64,000 nucleotides of DNA from Nematostella vectensis (Eukaryota > Cnidaria > Anthozoa > Actiniaria > Edwardsiidae). Of this stretch, positions 10,101 through 24,074 are shown piece by piece. Position numbers and translations under genes: made by a program. The stretch lies in contig NC_064044.1 of NCBI RefSeq assembly GCF_932526225.1, forward strand, positions 1,495,001 through 1,559,000, in the 5' to 3' direction. Under the pieces are notes generated by a model. That model searched no databases and was not told the DNA's origin. It worked only from the letters and a program-made list of their open reading frames with translations. Position 1 is the first letter of the stretch, and each line of letters opens with the position of its first letter.

Positions 10101-10953
10101 AGTATTAAAAGTAATTTTCATTACAAATCCCTTCAGCAATGCCACGTTAGTCTTTCGTTGCGGGCACTTGACCACTAACGCAGCGACCCGGGTTCTATTC
10201 CCTCTGATAGCCTTTTTTTTTCTTTATTTTTTTTTTTAAATATCGATACTTAATTATACTGTTCTTGGTGTGTCATGACATAAAAAGAAGGTATAGGGAC
10301 ATTTTTATGTACTCTCAGCATCTTTGATGTGCTCATGCTTTGTTCAGGATCCTGTACATATTTTATGCACACAAGAACTAACTAGTTTCCTTGGATAACT
10401 TGATTAAGTAGATTCTAACATAGAGCATAGCGCTCGATAGATTGATATACCTTTTTTCCGAGTATACTGTTTTATTTTTCCTAATGTTACTTTTTGGAAT
10501 TTACATTCGGAAAAAAAATTATCGATTGTAACTTTTTGGAGGTTACCCTCGTAAAACAAATTCCCGAATGTAACCATGAAGCTTTTCCCGAATGTAACCT
10601 CCAGTCCGATGGTGACTTTGCTTGGGATAGTTTACGATACCAATAGTATTAAAAGTAATTTTCATTACAATTCCCTTCAGCAATGCCACGTTAGTCTTTG
10701 GTTGCGGGCACTTGACTACTAACGCAGCGACCCGGGTTCTATTCCCGCTGATAGCCTATTTTGTTTTTCCTTTTTTTTTTTTTTAAATATCGATACTTAA
10801 TTATACTGTTCTTGGTGTGTCATGACATAAAAAGAAGGTATAGGGGCATTTTTATGTACTCTCTGCATCTTTGATGTGCTCATGCTTTGTTCAGGATCCT
10901 GTACATATTTTATGCACACAAGAACTAACTAGATTCCTTGGATAACTTGATTA
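7130..10953 (+). repeat. Seven-monomer block, copy 1 (monomers 14-20)
   Basis: Monomer starts: 7130, 7677, 8223, 8768, 9313, 9861 and 10407. The next 3.8 kb repeats this block monomer by monomer at an offset of about 3825 bp. Shared rare variants support this: GTATTGAAAG (monomers 14 and 21), GGTTTGATTCCCCCTGAAAG (15 and 22), CCGAGTAAACTG (19 and 26), and ACTAGTTTCC at the end of 19 and 26. Monomer lengths are 547, 546, 545, 545, 548, 546 and 547 bp. Box B is intact only in monomers 16 and 17. Confidence 0.88.
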
Positions 10954-13900
10954 AGTAGATTCTAACATAGAGCATAGCGCTCGATAGATTGATATACCTT
11001 TTTTTCCGAGTATACTGTTTTATTTTTCCTAATGTTACTTTTTGGAATTTACATTCGGAAAAAAAATTATCGATTGTAACTTTTTGGAGGTTACCCTCGT
11101 AAAACAAATTCCCGAATGTAACCATGAAGCTTTTCCCGAATGTAACCTCCAGTCCGATGGTGACTTTGCTTGGGATAGTTTACGATACCAATAGTATTGA
11201 AAGTAATTTTCATTACAATTCCCTTCAGCAATGCCACGTTAGTCTTTGGTTGCGGGCACTTGACTACTAACGCAGCGACCCGGGTTCTATTCCCGCTGAT
11301 AGCCTATTTTGTTTTTCTTTTTTTTTTTTTTTAAATATCGATACTTAATTATACTGTTCTTGGTGTGTCATGACATAAAAAGAAGGTATAGGGACATTTT
11401 TATGTACTCTCTGCATCTTTGATGTGCTCATGCTTTGTTCAGGATCCTGTACATATTTTATGCACACAAGAACTAACTAGATTCCTTGGATAACTTGATT
11501 AAGTAGATTCTAACATAGAGCATAGCGCTCGATAGATTGATATACCTTTTTTTCCGAGTATACTGTTTTATTTTTCCTAATGTTACTTTTTGGAATTTAC
11601 ATTCGGAAAAAAAATTATCGATTGTAACCTTTTGGAGGTTACACTCGTAAAACAAATTCCCGAATGTAACCCTGAAGCTTTTCCCGAATGTAACCTCCAG
11701 TCCGATGGTGACTTTGCTTGGGATAGTTTACGATACCAATAGTATTAAAAGTAATTTTTATTACAATTCCCTTCAGCAATGCCACGTTATTCTTTCGTTG
11801 CGGGCACTTGACTACTAACGCAGCGACCCGGGTTTGATTCCCCCTGAAAGCCTATTTTTTTTCTTTATTTCTTTTTTTAAATATCGATACTTAATTATAC
11901 TGTTCTTGGTGTGTCATGACATAAAAAGAATGTATAAAGACATTTTTATGTACTCTCAGCATCTTTGATGTGCTCATGCTTTGTTCAGGATCCTGTACAT
12001 ATTTTATGCACACAAGAACTAACTAGATTCCTTGGATAACTAGATTAAGTAGATTCTAACATAGAGCATAGCGCTCGATAGATTGATATACCTTTTTTTC
12101 CGAGTATACTGTTTTATTTTTCCTAATGTTACTTTTTGGAATTTACATTCGGAAAAAAAATTATCGATTGTAACCTTTTGGAGGTTACACTCGTAAAACA
12201 AATTCCCGAATGTAACCCTGAAGCTTTTCCCGAATGTAACCTCCAGTCCGATGGTGACTTTGCTTGGGATAGTTTACGATACCAATAGTATTAAAAGTAA
12301 TTTTCATTACAATTCCCTTCAGCAATGCCACGTTAGTCTTTCGTTGCGGGCACTTGACTACTAACGCAGCGACCCGGGTTCGATTCCCGCTGATAGCCTA
12401 TTTTTTTTTTTTTATTTTTTTTTTAAATATCGATACTTAATTATACTGTTCTTGGTGTGTCATGACATAAAAAGAAGGTATAGGGACATTTTTATGTACT
12501 CTCAGCATCTTTGATGTGCTCATGCTTTGTTCAGGATCCTGTACATATTTTATGCACACAAGAACTAACTAGATTCCTTGGATAACTTGATTAAGTAGAT
12601 TCTAACATAGAGCATAGCGCTCGATAGATTGATATACCTTTTTTCCGAGTATACTGTTTTATTTTTCCTAATGTTACTTTTTGGAATTTACATTCGGAAA
12701 AAAAATTATCGATTGTAACCTTTTGGAGGTTACCCTCGTAAAACAAATTCCCGAATGTAACCATGAAGCTTTTCCCGAATGTAACCTCCAGTCCGATGGT
12801 GACTTTGCTTGGGATAGTTTACGATACCAATAGTATTAAAAGTAATTTTCATTACAATTCCCTTCAGCAATGCCACGTTAGTCTTTCGTTGCGGGCACTT
12901 GACTACTAACGCAGCGACCCGGGTTCGATTCCCGCTGATAGCCTATTTTTTTTTCTTTATTTTTTTTTTAAATATCGATACTTAATTATACTGTTCTTGG
13001 TGTGTCATGACATAAAAGGAAGGTATAGGGACATTTTTATGTACTCTCAGCATCTTTGATGTGCTCATGCTTTGTTCAGGATCCTGTACATATTTTATGC
13101 ACACAAGAACTAACTAGATTCCTTGGATAACTTGATTAAGTAGATTCTAACATAGAGCATAGCGCTCGATAGATTGATATACCTTTTTTCCGAGTATACT
13201 GTTTTATTTTTCCTAATGTTACTTTTTGGAATTTACATTCGGAAAAAAAATTATCGATTGTAACCTTTTGGAGGTTACCCTCGTAAAACAAATTCCCGAA
13301 TGTAACCATGAAGCTTTTCCCGAATGTAACCTCCAGTCCGATGGTGACTTTGCTTGGGATAGTTTACGATACCAATAGTATTAAAAGTAATTTTCATTAC
13401 AATTCCCTTCAGCAATGCCACGTTAGTCTTTGGTTGCGGGCACTTGACTACTAACGCAGCGACCCGGGTTCTATTCCCGCTGATAGCCTATTTTGTTTTT
13501 CTTTTTTTTTTTTTTTTAAATATCGATACTTAATTATACTGTTCTTGGTGTGTCATGACATAAAAAGAAGGTATAGGGACATTTTTATGTACTCTCTGCA
13601 TCTTTGATGTGCTCATGCTTTGTTCAGGATCCTGTACATACTTTATGCACACAAGAACTAACTAGATTCCTTGGATAACTTGATTAAGTAGATTCTAACA
13701 TAGAGCATAGCGCTCGATAGATTGATATACCTTTTTTTCCGAGTAAACTGTTTTATTTTTCCTAATGTTACTTTTTGGAATTTACATTCGGAAAAAAAAA
13801 TTATCGATTGTAACCTTTTGGAGGTTACACTCGTAAAACAAATTCCCGAATGTAACCCTGAAGCTTTTCCCGAATGTAACCTCCAGTCCGATGGTGACTT

Positions 13901-14779
13901 TGCTTGGGATAGTTTACGATACCAATAGTATTAAAAGTAATTTTCATTACAAATCCCTTCAGCAATGCCACGTTAGTCTTTCGTTGCGGGCACTTGACCA
14001 CTAACGCAGCGACCCGGGTTCTATTCCCTCTGATAGCCTTTTTTTTTCTTTATTTTTTTTTTTAAATATCGATACTTAATTATACTGTTCTTGGTGTGTC
14101 ATGACATAAAAAGAAGGTATAGGGACATTTTTATGTACTCTCAGCATCTTTGATGTGCTCATGCTTTGTTCAGGATCCTGTACATATTTTATGCACACAA
14201 GAACTAACTAGTTTCCTTGGATAACTTGATTAAGTAGATTCTAACATAGAGCATAGCGCTCGATAGATTGATATACCTTTTTTCCGAGTATACTGTTTTA
14301 TTTTTCCTAATGTTACTTTTTGGAATTTACATTCGGAAAAAAAATTATCGATTGTAACTTTTTGGAGGTTACCCTCGTAAAACAAATTCCCGAATGTAAC
14401 CATGAAGCTTTTCCCGAATGTAACCTCCAGTCCGATGGTGACTTTGCTTGGGATAGTTTACGATACCAATAGTATTAAAAGTAATTTTCATTACAATTCC
14501 CTTCAGCAATGCCACGTTAGTCTTTGGTTGCGGGCACTTGACTACTAACGCAGCGACCCGGGTTCTATTCCCGCTGATAGCCTATTTTGTTTTTCCTTTT
14601 TTTTTTTTTTAAATATCGATACTTAATTATACTGTTCTTGGTGTGTCATGACATAAAAAGAAGGTATAGGGACATTTTTATGTACTCTCTGCATCTTTGA
14701 TGTGCTCATGCTTTGTTCAGGATCCTGTACATATTTTATGCACACAAGAACTAACTAGATTCCTTGGATAACTTGATTA
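10954..14779 (+). repeat. Seven-monomer block, copy 2 (monomers 21-27)
   Basis: Monomer starts: 10954, 11502, 12048, 12594, 13139, 13687 and 14233. Lengths are 548, 546, 546, 545, 548, 546 and 547 bp, each within one base of the matching unit in copy 1. Few private differences are visible, for example ATAAAAGGAAGG near 13014 in monomer 24 and CATACTTTATG near 13638 in monomer 25. The duplication therefore looks recent. Box B is intact only in monomers 23 and 24. Confidence 0.88.
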
Positions 14780-17700
14780 AGTAGATTCTAACATAGAGCA
14801 TAGCGCTCGATAGATTGATATACCTTTTTTTCCGAGTATACTGTTTTATTTTTCCTAATGTTACTTTTTGGAATTTACATTCGGAAAAAAAAATTATCGA
14901 TTGTAACCTTTTGGAGGTTACACTCGTAAAACAAATTCCCGAATGTAACCCTGAAGCTTTTCCCGAATGTAACCTCCAGTCCGATGGTGACTTTGCTTGG
15001 GATAGTTTACGATACCAATAGTATTAAAAGTAATTTTCATTACAAATCCCTTCAGCAATGCCACGTTAGTCTTTCGTTGCGGGCACTTGACCACTAACGC
15101 AGCGACCCGGGTTCTATTCCCTCTGATAGCCTTTTTTTTTTCTTTTTTTTTTTTTAAATATCGATACTTAATTATACTGTTCTTGGTGTGTCATGACATA
15201 AAAAGAAGGTATAGGGACATTTTTATGTACTCTCAGCATCTTTGATGTGCTCATGCTTTGTTCAGGATCCTGTACATATTTTATGCACACAAGAACTAAC
15301 TAGATTCCTTGGATAACTTGATTAAGTAGATTCTAACATAGAGCATAGCGCTCGATAGATTGATATACCTTTTTTCCGAGTATACTGTTTTATTTTTCCT
15401 AATGTTACTTTTTGGAATTTACATTCGGAAAAAAAAATTATCGATTGTAACCTTTTGGAGGTTACACTCGTAAAACAAATTCCCGAATGTAACCCTGAAG
15501 CTTTTCCCGAATGTAACCTCCAGTCCGATGGTGACTTTGCTTGGGATAGTTTACGATACCAATAGTATTAAAAGTAATTTTCATTACAAATCCCTTCAGC
15601 AATGCCACGTTAGTCTTTCGTTGCGGGCACTTGACCACTAACGCAGCGACCCGGGTTCTATTCCCTCTGATAGCCTTTTTTTTTCTTTATTTTTTTTTTT
15701 TTAAATATCGATACTTAATTATACTGTTCTTGGTGTGTCATGACATAAAAAGAAGGTATAGGGACATTTTTATGTACTCTCAGCATCTTTGATGTGCTCA
15801 TGCTTTGTTCAGGATCCTGTACATATTTTATGCACACAAGAACTAACTAGATTCCTTGGATAACTAGATTAAGTAGATTCTAACATAGAGCATAGCGCTC
15901 GATAGATTGATATACCTTTTTTTCCGAGTATACTGTTTTATTTTTCCTAATGTTACTTTTTGTAATTTACATTCGGAAAAAAAATTATCGATTGTAACCT
16001 TTTGGAGGTTACACTCGTAAAACAAATTCCCGAATGTAACCCTGAAGCTTTTCCCGAATGTAACCTCCAGTCCGATGGTGACTTTGCTTGGGATAGTTTA
16101 CGATACCAATAGTATTAAAAGTAATTTTTATTACAATTCCCTTCAGCAATGCCACGTTATTCTTTCGTTGCGGGCACTTGACTACTAACGCAGCGACCCG
16201 GGTTCAATTCCCCCTGAAAGCCTATTTTTTTTCTTTATTTCTTTTTTTAAATATCGATACTTAATTATACTGTTCTTGGTGTGTCATGACATAAAAAGAA
16301 TGTATAAAGACATTTTTATGTAGTCTCAGCATCTTTGATGTGCTCATGCTTTGTTCAGGATCCTGTACATATTTTATGCACACAAGAACTAACTAGATTC
16401 CTTGGATAACTAGATTAAGTAGATTCTAACATAGAGCATAGCGCTCGATAGATTGATATACCTTTTTTTCCGAGTATACTGTTTTATTTTTCCTAATGTT
16501 ACTTTTTGTAATTTACATTCGGAAAAAAAATTATCGATTGTAACCTTTTGGAGGTTACACTCGTAAAACAAATTCCCGAATGTAACCCTGAAGCTTTTCC
16601 CGAATGTAACCTCCAGTCCGATGGTGACTTTGCTTGGGATAGTTTACGATACCAATAGTATTAAAAGTAATTTTCATTACAATTCCCTTCAGCAATATCA
16701 CGTTAGTCTTTCGTTGCGGGCACTTGACTACTAACGCAGCGACCCGGGTTCGATTCCCGCTGATAGCCTATTTTTTTTTCTTTATTTTTTTTTTAAATAT
16801 CGATACTTAATTATACTGTTCTTGGTGTGTCATGACATAAAAAGAAGGTATAGGGACATTTTTATGTACTCTCAGCATCTTTGATGTGCTCATGCTTTGT
16901 TCAGGATCCTGTACATATTTTATGCACACAAGAACTAACTAGATTCCTTGGATAACTTGATTAAGTAGATTCTAACATAGAGCATAGCGCTCGATAGATT
17001 GATATACCTTTTTTCCGAGTATACTGTTTTATTTTTCCTAATGTTACTTTTTGGAATTTACATTCTGAAAAAAAATTATCGATTGTAACCTTTTGGAGGT
17101 TACCCTCGTAAAACAAATTCCCGAATGTAACCATGAAGCTTTTCCCGAATGTAACCTCCAGTCCGATGGTGACTTTGCTTGGGATAGTTTACGATACCAA
17201 TAGTATTAAAAGTAATTTTCTTTACAATTCCCTTCAGCAATGCCACGTTAGTCTTTGGTTGCGGGCACTTGACTACTAACGCAGCGACCCGGGTTCTATT
17301 CCCGCTGATAGCCTATTTTGTTTTTCTTTTTTTTTTTTTTTTAAATATCGATACTTAATTATACTGTTCTTGGTGTGTCATGACATAAAAAGAAGGTATA
17401 GGGACATTTTTATGTACTCTCTGCATCTTTGATGTGCTCATGCTTTGTTCAGGATCCTGTACATATTTTATGCACACAAGAACTAACTAGATTCCTTGGA
17501 TAACTTGATTAAGTAGATTCTAACATAGAGCATAGCGCTCGATAGATTGATATACCTTTTTTTCCGAGTATACTGTTTTATTTTTCCTAATGTTACTTTT
17601 TGGAATTTACATTCGGAAAAAAAAATTATCGATTGTAACCTTTTGGAGGTTACACTCGTAAAACAAATTCCCGAATGTAACCCTGAAGCTTTTCCCGAAT

Positions 17701-18057
17701 GTAACCTCCAGTCCGATGGTGACTTTGCTTGGGATAGTTTACGATACCAATAGTATTAAAAGTAATTTTCATTACAAATCCCTTCAGCAATGCCACGTTA
17801 GTCTTTCGTTGCGGGCACTTGACCACTAACGCAGCGACCCGGGTTCTATTCCCTCTGATAGCCTTTTTTTTTCTTTATTTTTTTTTTTAAATATCGATAC
17901 TTAATTATACTGTTCTTGGTGTGTCATGACATAAAAAGAAGGTATAGGGACATTTTTATGTACTCTCAGCATCTTTGATGTGCTCATGCTTTGTTCAGGA
18001 TCCTGTACATATTTTATGCACACAAGAACTAACTAGATTCCTTGGATAACTTGATTA
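14780..18057 (+). repeat. Intermediate block, monomers 28-33
   Basis: Monomer starts: 14780, 15325, 15872, 16418, 16964 and 17512. Monomers 28 and 29 resemble 40-41 and 45-46 (GGTTCTATTCCCTCTG type). Monomers 30, 31, 32 and 33 resemble 15, 16, 18 and 19, so this is a partial, edited copy of the seven-monomer block. Monomers 30 and 31 share the private change TTTTTGTAATTT (near 15957 and 16503), showing conversion or duplication between neighbours. Box B is intact only in monomer 31. Confidence 0.75.
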
Positions 18058-21000
18058 AGTAGATTCTAACATAGAGCATAGCGCTCGATAGATTGATATA
18101 CCTTTTTTCCGAGTATACTGTTTTATTTTTCCTAATGTTACTTTTTGGAATTTACATTCGGAAAAAAAATTATCGATTGTAACTTTTTGGAGGTTACCCT
18201 CGTAAAACAAATTCCCGAATGTAACCATGAAGCTTTTCCCGAATGTAACCTCCAGTCCGATGGTGACTTTGCTTGGGATAGTTTACGATACCAATAGTAT
18301 TGAAAGTAATTTTCATTACAATTCCCTTCAGCAATGCCACGTTAGTCTTTGGTTGCGGGCACTTGACTACTAACGCAGCGACCCGGGTTCTATTCCCGCT
18401 GATAGCCTATTTTGTTTTTCTTTTTTTTTTTTTTTTAAATATCGATACTTAGTTATACTGTTCTTGGTGTGTCATGACATAAAAAGAAGGTATAGGGACA
18501 TTTTTATGTACTCTCTGCATCTTTGATGTGCTCATGCTTTGTTCAGGATCCTGTACATATTTTATGCACACAAGAACTAACTAGATTCCTTGGATAACTT
18601 GATAAAGTAGATTCTAACATAGAGCATAGCGCTCGATAGATTGATATACCTTTTTTTCCGAGTATACTGTTTTATTTTTCCTAATGTTACTTTTTGGAAT
18701 TTACATTCGGAAAAAAAATTATCGATTGTAACCTTTTGGAGGTTACACTCGTAAAACAAATTCCCGAATGTAACCCTGAAGCTTTTCCCGAATGTAACCT
18801 CCAGTCCGATGGTGACTTTGCTTGGGATAGTTTACGATACCAATAGTATTAAAAGTAATTTTTATTACAATTCCCTTCAGCAATGCCACGTTATTCTTTC
18901 GTTGCGGGCACTTGACTACTAACGCAGCGACCCGGGTTCGATTCCCCCTGAAAGCCTATTTTTTTTCTTTATTTCTTTTTTTAAATATCGATACTTAATT
19001 ATACTGTTCTTGGTGTGTCATGACATAAAAAGAATGTATAAAGACATTTTTATGTACTCTCAGCATCTTTGATGTGCTCATGCTTTGTTCAGGATCCTGT
19101 ACATATTTTATGCACACAAGAACTAACTAGATTCCTTGGATAACTAGATTAAGTAGATTCTAACATAGAGCATAGCGCTCGATAGATTGATATACCTTTT
19201 TTTCCGAGTATACTGTTTTATTTTTCCTAATGTTACTTTTTGGAATTTACATTCGGAAAAAAAATTATCGATTGTAACCTTTTGGAGGTTACACTCGTAA
19301 AACAAATTCCCGAATGTAACCCTGAAGCTTTTCCCGAATGTAACCTCCAGTCCGATGGTGACTTTGCTTGGGATAGTTTACGATACCAATAGTATTAAAA
19401 GTAATTTTCATTACAATTCCCTTCAGCAATGCCACGTTAGTCTTTCGTTGCGGGCACTTGACTACTAACGCAGCGACCCGGGTTCGATTCCCGCTGATAG
19501 CCTATTTTTTTTTCTTTATTTTTTTTTTAAATATCGATACTTAATTATACTGTTCTTGGTGTGTCATGACATAAAAAGAAGGTATAGGGACATTTTTATG
19601 TACTCTCAGCATCTTTGATGTGCTCATGCTTTGTTCAGGATCCTGTACATATTTTATGCACACAAGAACTAACTAGATTCCTTGGATAACTTGATTAAGT
19701 AGATTCTAACATAGAGCATAGCGCTCGATAGATTGATATACCTTTTTTCCGAGTATACTGTTTTATTTTTCCTAATGTTACTTTTTGGAATTTACATTCG
19801 GAAAAAAAATTATCGATTGTAACCTTTTGGAGGTTACCCTCGTAAAACAAATTCCCGAATGTAACCATGAAGCTTTTCCCGAATGTAACCTCCAGTCCGA
19901 TGGTGACTTTGCTTGGGATAGTTTACGATACCAATAGTATTAAAAGTAATTTTCATTACAATTCCCTTCAGCAATGCCACGTTAGTCTTTGGTTGCGGGC
20001 ACTTGACTACTAACGCAGCGACCCGGGTTCTATTCCCGCTGATAGCCTATTTTGTTTTTCTTTTTTTTTTTTTTTTAAATATCGATACTTAATTATACTG
20101 TTCTTGGTGTGTCATGACATAAAAAGAAGGTATAGGGACATTTTTATGTACTCTCTGCATCTTTGATGTGCTCATGCTTTGTTCAGGATCCTGTACATAT
20201 TTTATGCACACAAGAACTAACTAGATTCCTTGGATAACTTGATTAAGTAGATTCTAACATAGAGCATAGCGCTCGATAGATTGATAAACCTTTTTTTCCG
20301 AGTATACTGTTTTATTTTTCCTAATGTTACTTTTTGGAATTTACATTCGGAAAAAAAAATTATCGATTGTAACCTTTTGGAGGTTACACTCGTAAAACAA
20401 ATTCCCGAATGTAACCCTGAAGCTTTTCCCGAATGTAACCTCCAGTCCGATGGTGACTTTGCTTGGGATAGTTTACGATACCAATAGTATTAAAAGTAAT
20501 TTTCATTACAAATCCCTTCAGCAATGCCACGTTAGTCTTTCGTTGCGGGCACTTGACCACTAACGCAGCGACCCGGGTTCTATTCCCTCTGATAGCCTTT
20601 TTTTTTCTTTATTTTTTTTTTTAAATATCGATACTTAATTATACTGTTCTTGGTGTGTTATGACATAAAAAGAAGGTATAGGGACATTTTTATGTACTCT
20701 CAGCATCTTTGATGTGCTCATGCTTTGTTCAGGATCCTGTACATATTTTATGCACACAAGAACTAACTAGATTCCTTGGATAACTTGATTAAGTAGATTC
20801 TAACATAGAGCATAGCGCTCGATAGATTGATATACCTTTTTTCCGAGTATACTGTTTTATTTTTCCTAATGTTACTTTTTGGAATTTACATTCGGAAAAA
20901 AAATTATCGATTGTAACTTTTTGGAGGTTACCCTCGTAAAACAAATTCCCGAATGTAACCATGAAGCTTTTCCCGAATGTAACCTCCAGTCCGATGGTGA

Positions 21001-21338
21001 CTTTGCTTGGGATAGTTTACGATACCAATAGTATTAAAAGTAATTTTCATTACAATTCCCTTCAGCAATGCCACGTTAGTCTTTGGTTGCGGGCACTTGA
21101 CTACTAACGCAGCGACCCGGGTTCTATTCCCGCTGATAGCCTATTTTGTTTTTCCTTTTTTTTTTTTTTAAATATCGATACTTAATTATACTGTTCTTGG
21201 TGTGTCATGACATAAAAAGAAGGTATAGGGACATTTTTATGTACTCTCTGCATCTTTGATGTGCTCATGCTTTGTTCAGGATCCTGTACATATTTTATGC
21301 ACACAAGAACTAACTAGATTCCTTGGATAACTTGATTA
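18058..21338 (+). repeat. Shortened third copy of the seven-monomer block (monomers 34-39)
   Basis: Monomer starts: 18058, 18606, 19152, 19698, 20246 and 20792. The order and lengths (548, 546, 546, 548, 546, 547) fit monomers 21, 22, 23, 25, 26 and 27, so the counterpart of monomer 24 is missing. GTATTGAAAG recurs near 18297 in monomer 34. GTTATTCTTTCG and CCCCCTGAAAG recur in monomer 35, here with an intact box B. Loss of one monomer is what unequal exchange would produce. Confidence 0.78.
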
Positions 21339-24074
21339 AGTAGATTCTAACATAGAGCATAGCGCTCGATAGATTGATATACTTTTTTTTCCGAGTATAC
21401 TGTTTTATTTTTCCTAATGTTACTTTTTGGAATTTACATTCGGAAAAAAAAATTATCGATTGTAACCTTTTGGAGGTTACACTCGTAAAACAAATTCCCG
21501 AATGTAACCCTGAAGCTTTTCCCGAATGTAACCTCCAGTCCGATGGTGACTTTGCTTGGGATAGTTTACGATACCAATAGTATTAAAAGTAATTTTCATT
21601 ACAAATCCCTTCAGCAATGCCACGTTAGTCTTTCGTTGCGGGCACTTGACCACTAACGCAGCGACCCGGGTTCTATTCCCTCTGATAGCCTTTTTTTTTT
21701 CTTTTTTTTTTTTTTAAATATCGATACTTAATTATACTGTTCTTGGTGTGTCATGACATAAAAAGAAGGTATAGGGACATTTTTATGTACTCTCAGCATC
21801 TTTGATGTGCTCATGCTTTGTTCAGGATCCTGTACATATTTTATGCACACAAGAACTAACTAGATTCCTTGGATAACTTGATTAAGTAGATTCTAACATA
21901 GAGCATAGCGCTCGATAGATTGATATACCTTTTTTCCGAGTATACTGTTTTATTTTTCCTAATGTTACTTTTTGGAATTTACATTCGGAAAAAAAAATTA
22001 TCGATTGTAACCTTTTGGAGGTTACACTCGTAAAACAAATTCCCGAATGTAACCCTGAAGCTTTTCCCGAATGTAACCTCCAGTCCGATGGTGACTTTGC
22101 TTGGGATAGTTTACGATACCAATAGTATTAAAAGTAATTTTCATTACAAATCCCTTCAGCAATGCCACGTTAGTCTTTCGTTGCGGGCACTTGACCACTA
22201 ACGCAGCGACCCGGGTTCTATTCCCTCTGATAGCCTTTTTTTTTCTTTATTTTTTTTTTTTAAATATCGATACTTAATTATACTGTTCTTGGTGTGTCAT
22301 GACATAAAAAGAAGGTATAGGGACATTTTTATGTACTCTCAGCATCTTTGATGTGCTCATGCTTTGTTCAGGATCCTGTACATATTTTATGCACACAAGA
22401 ACTAACTAGATTCCTTGGATAACTTGATTAAGTAGATTCTAACATAGAGCATAGCGCTCGATAGATTGATATACCTTTTTTCCGAGTATACTGTTTTATT
22501 TTTCCTAATGTTACTTTTTGGAATTTACATTCGGAAAAAAAATTATCGATTAAAACCTTTTGGAGGTTACCCTCGTAAAACAAATTCCCGAATGTAACCA
22601 TGAAGCTTTTCCCGAATGTAACCTCCAGTCCGATGGTGACTTTGCTTGGGATAGTTTACGATACCAATAGTATTAAAAGTAATTTTCATTACAATTCCCT
22701 TCAGCAATGCCACGTTAGTCTTTCGTTGCGGGCACTTGACTACTAACGCAGCGACCCGGGTTCTATTCCCGCTGATAGCCTATTTTGTTTTTCTTTATTT
22801 TTTTTTTTAAATATCGATACTTAATTATACTGCTCTTGGTGTGTCATGACATAAAAAGAAGGTATAGGGACATTTTTATGTACTCTCTGCATCTTTGATG
22901 TGCTCATGCTTTGTTCAGGATCCTGTACATATTTTATGCACACAAGAACTAACTAGATTCCTTGGATAACTTGATTAAGGAGATTCTAACATAGAGCATA
23001 GCGCTCGATAGATTGATATACCTTTTTTTCCGAGTATACTGTTTTATTTTTCCTAATGTTACTTTTTGGAATTTACATTCGGAAAAAAAATTATCGATTG
23101 TAACCTTTTGGAGGTTACACTCGTAAAACAAATTCCCGAATGTAACCCTGAAGCTTTTCCCGAATGTAACCTCCAGTCCGATGGTGACTTTGCTTGGGAT
23201 AATTTACGATACCAATAGTATTAAAAGTAATTTTCATTACAAATCCCTTCAGCAATGCCACGTTAGTCTTTCGTTGCTAGCACTTGACCACTAACGCAGC
23301 GACCCGGGTTCGATTCCCTCTGATAGCCTTTTTTTTTCTTTATTTTTTTTTTTTTTAAATATCGATACTTAATTATACTGTTCTTGGTGTGTCATGACAT
23401 AAAAAGAAGGTATAGGGACATTTTTATGTACTCTCTGCATCTTTGATGTGCTCATGCTTTGTTCAGGATCCTGTACATATTTTATGCACACAAGAACTAA
23501 CTAGATTCCTTGGATAACTTGATTAAGTAGATTCTAACATAGAGCATAGCGCTCGATAGATTGATATACTTTTTTTTCCGAGTATACTGTTTTATTTTTC
23601 CTAATGTTACTTTTTGGAATTTACATTCGGAAAAAAAAATTATCGATTGTAACCTTTTGGAGGTTACACTCGTAAAACAAATTCCCGAATGTAACCCTGA
23701 AGCTTTTCCCGAATGTAACCTCCAGTCCGATGGTGACTTTGCTTGGGATAGTTTACGATACCAATAGTATTAAAAGTAATTTTCATTACAATTCCCTTCA
23801 GCAATGCCACGTTAGTCTTTGGTTGCGGGCACTTGACTACTAACGCAGCGACCCGGGTTCTATTCCCGCTGATAGCCTATTTTGTTTTTCCTTTTTTTTT
23901 TTTTTAAATATCGATACTTAATTATACTGTTCTTGGTGTGTCATGACATAAAAAGAAGGTATAGGGACATTTTTATGTACTCTCTGCATCTTTGATGTGC
24001 TCATGCTTTGTTCAGGATCCTGTACATATTTTATGCACACAAGAACTAACTAGATTCCTTGGATAACTTGATTA
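21339..24074 (+). repeat. Five-monomer block, copy 1 (monomers 40-44)
   Basis: Monomer starts: 21339, 21885, 22431, 22978 and 23526. The first four repeat at an offset of exactly 2736 bp. Shared rare variants are CGATTAAAACC (near 22546 and 25282), TTAAGGAGATTC (near 22975 and 25711) and TTGCTAGCACTTG (near 23274 and 26010). Monomer 44 is a hybrid: its 5' half is like monomers 40 and 45, and its 3' half is like monomer 39 with GTTTTTCC. It probably marks the junction of the duplication. Confidence 0.88.
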
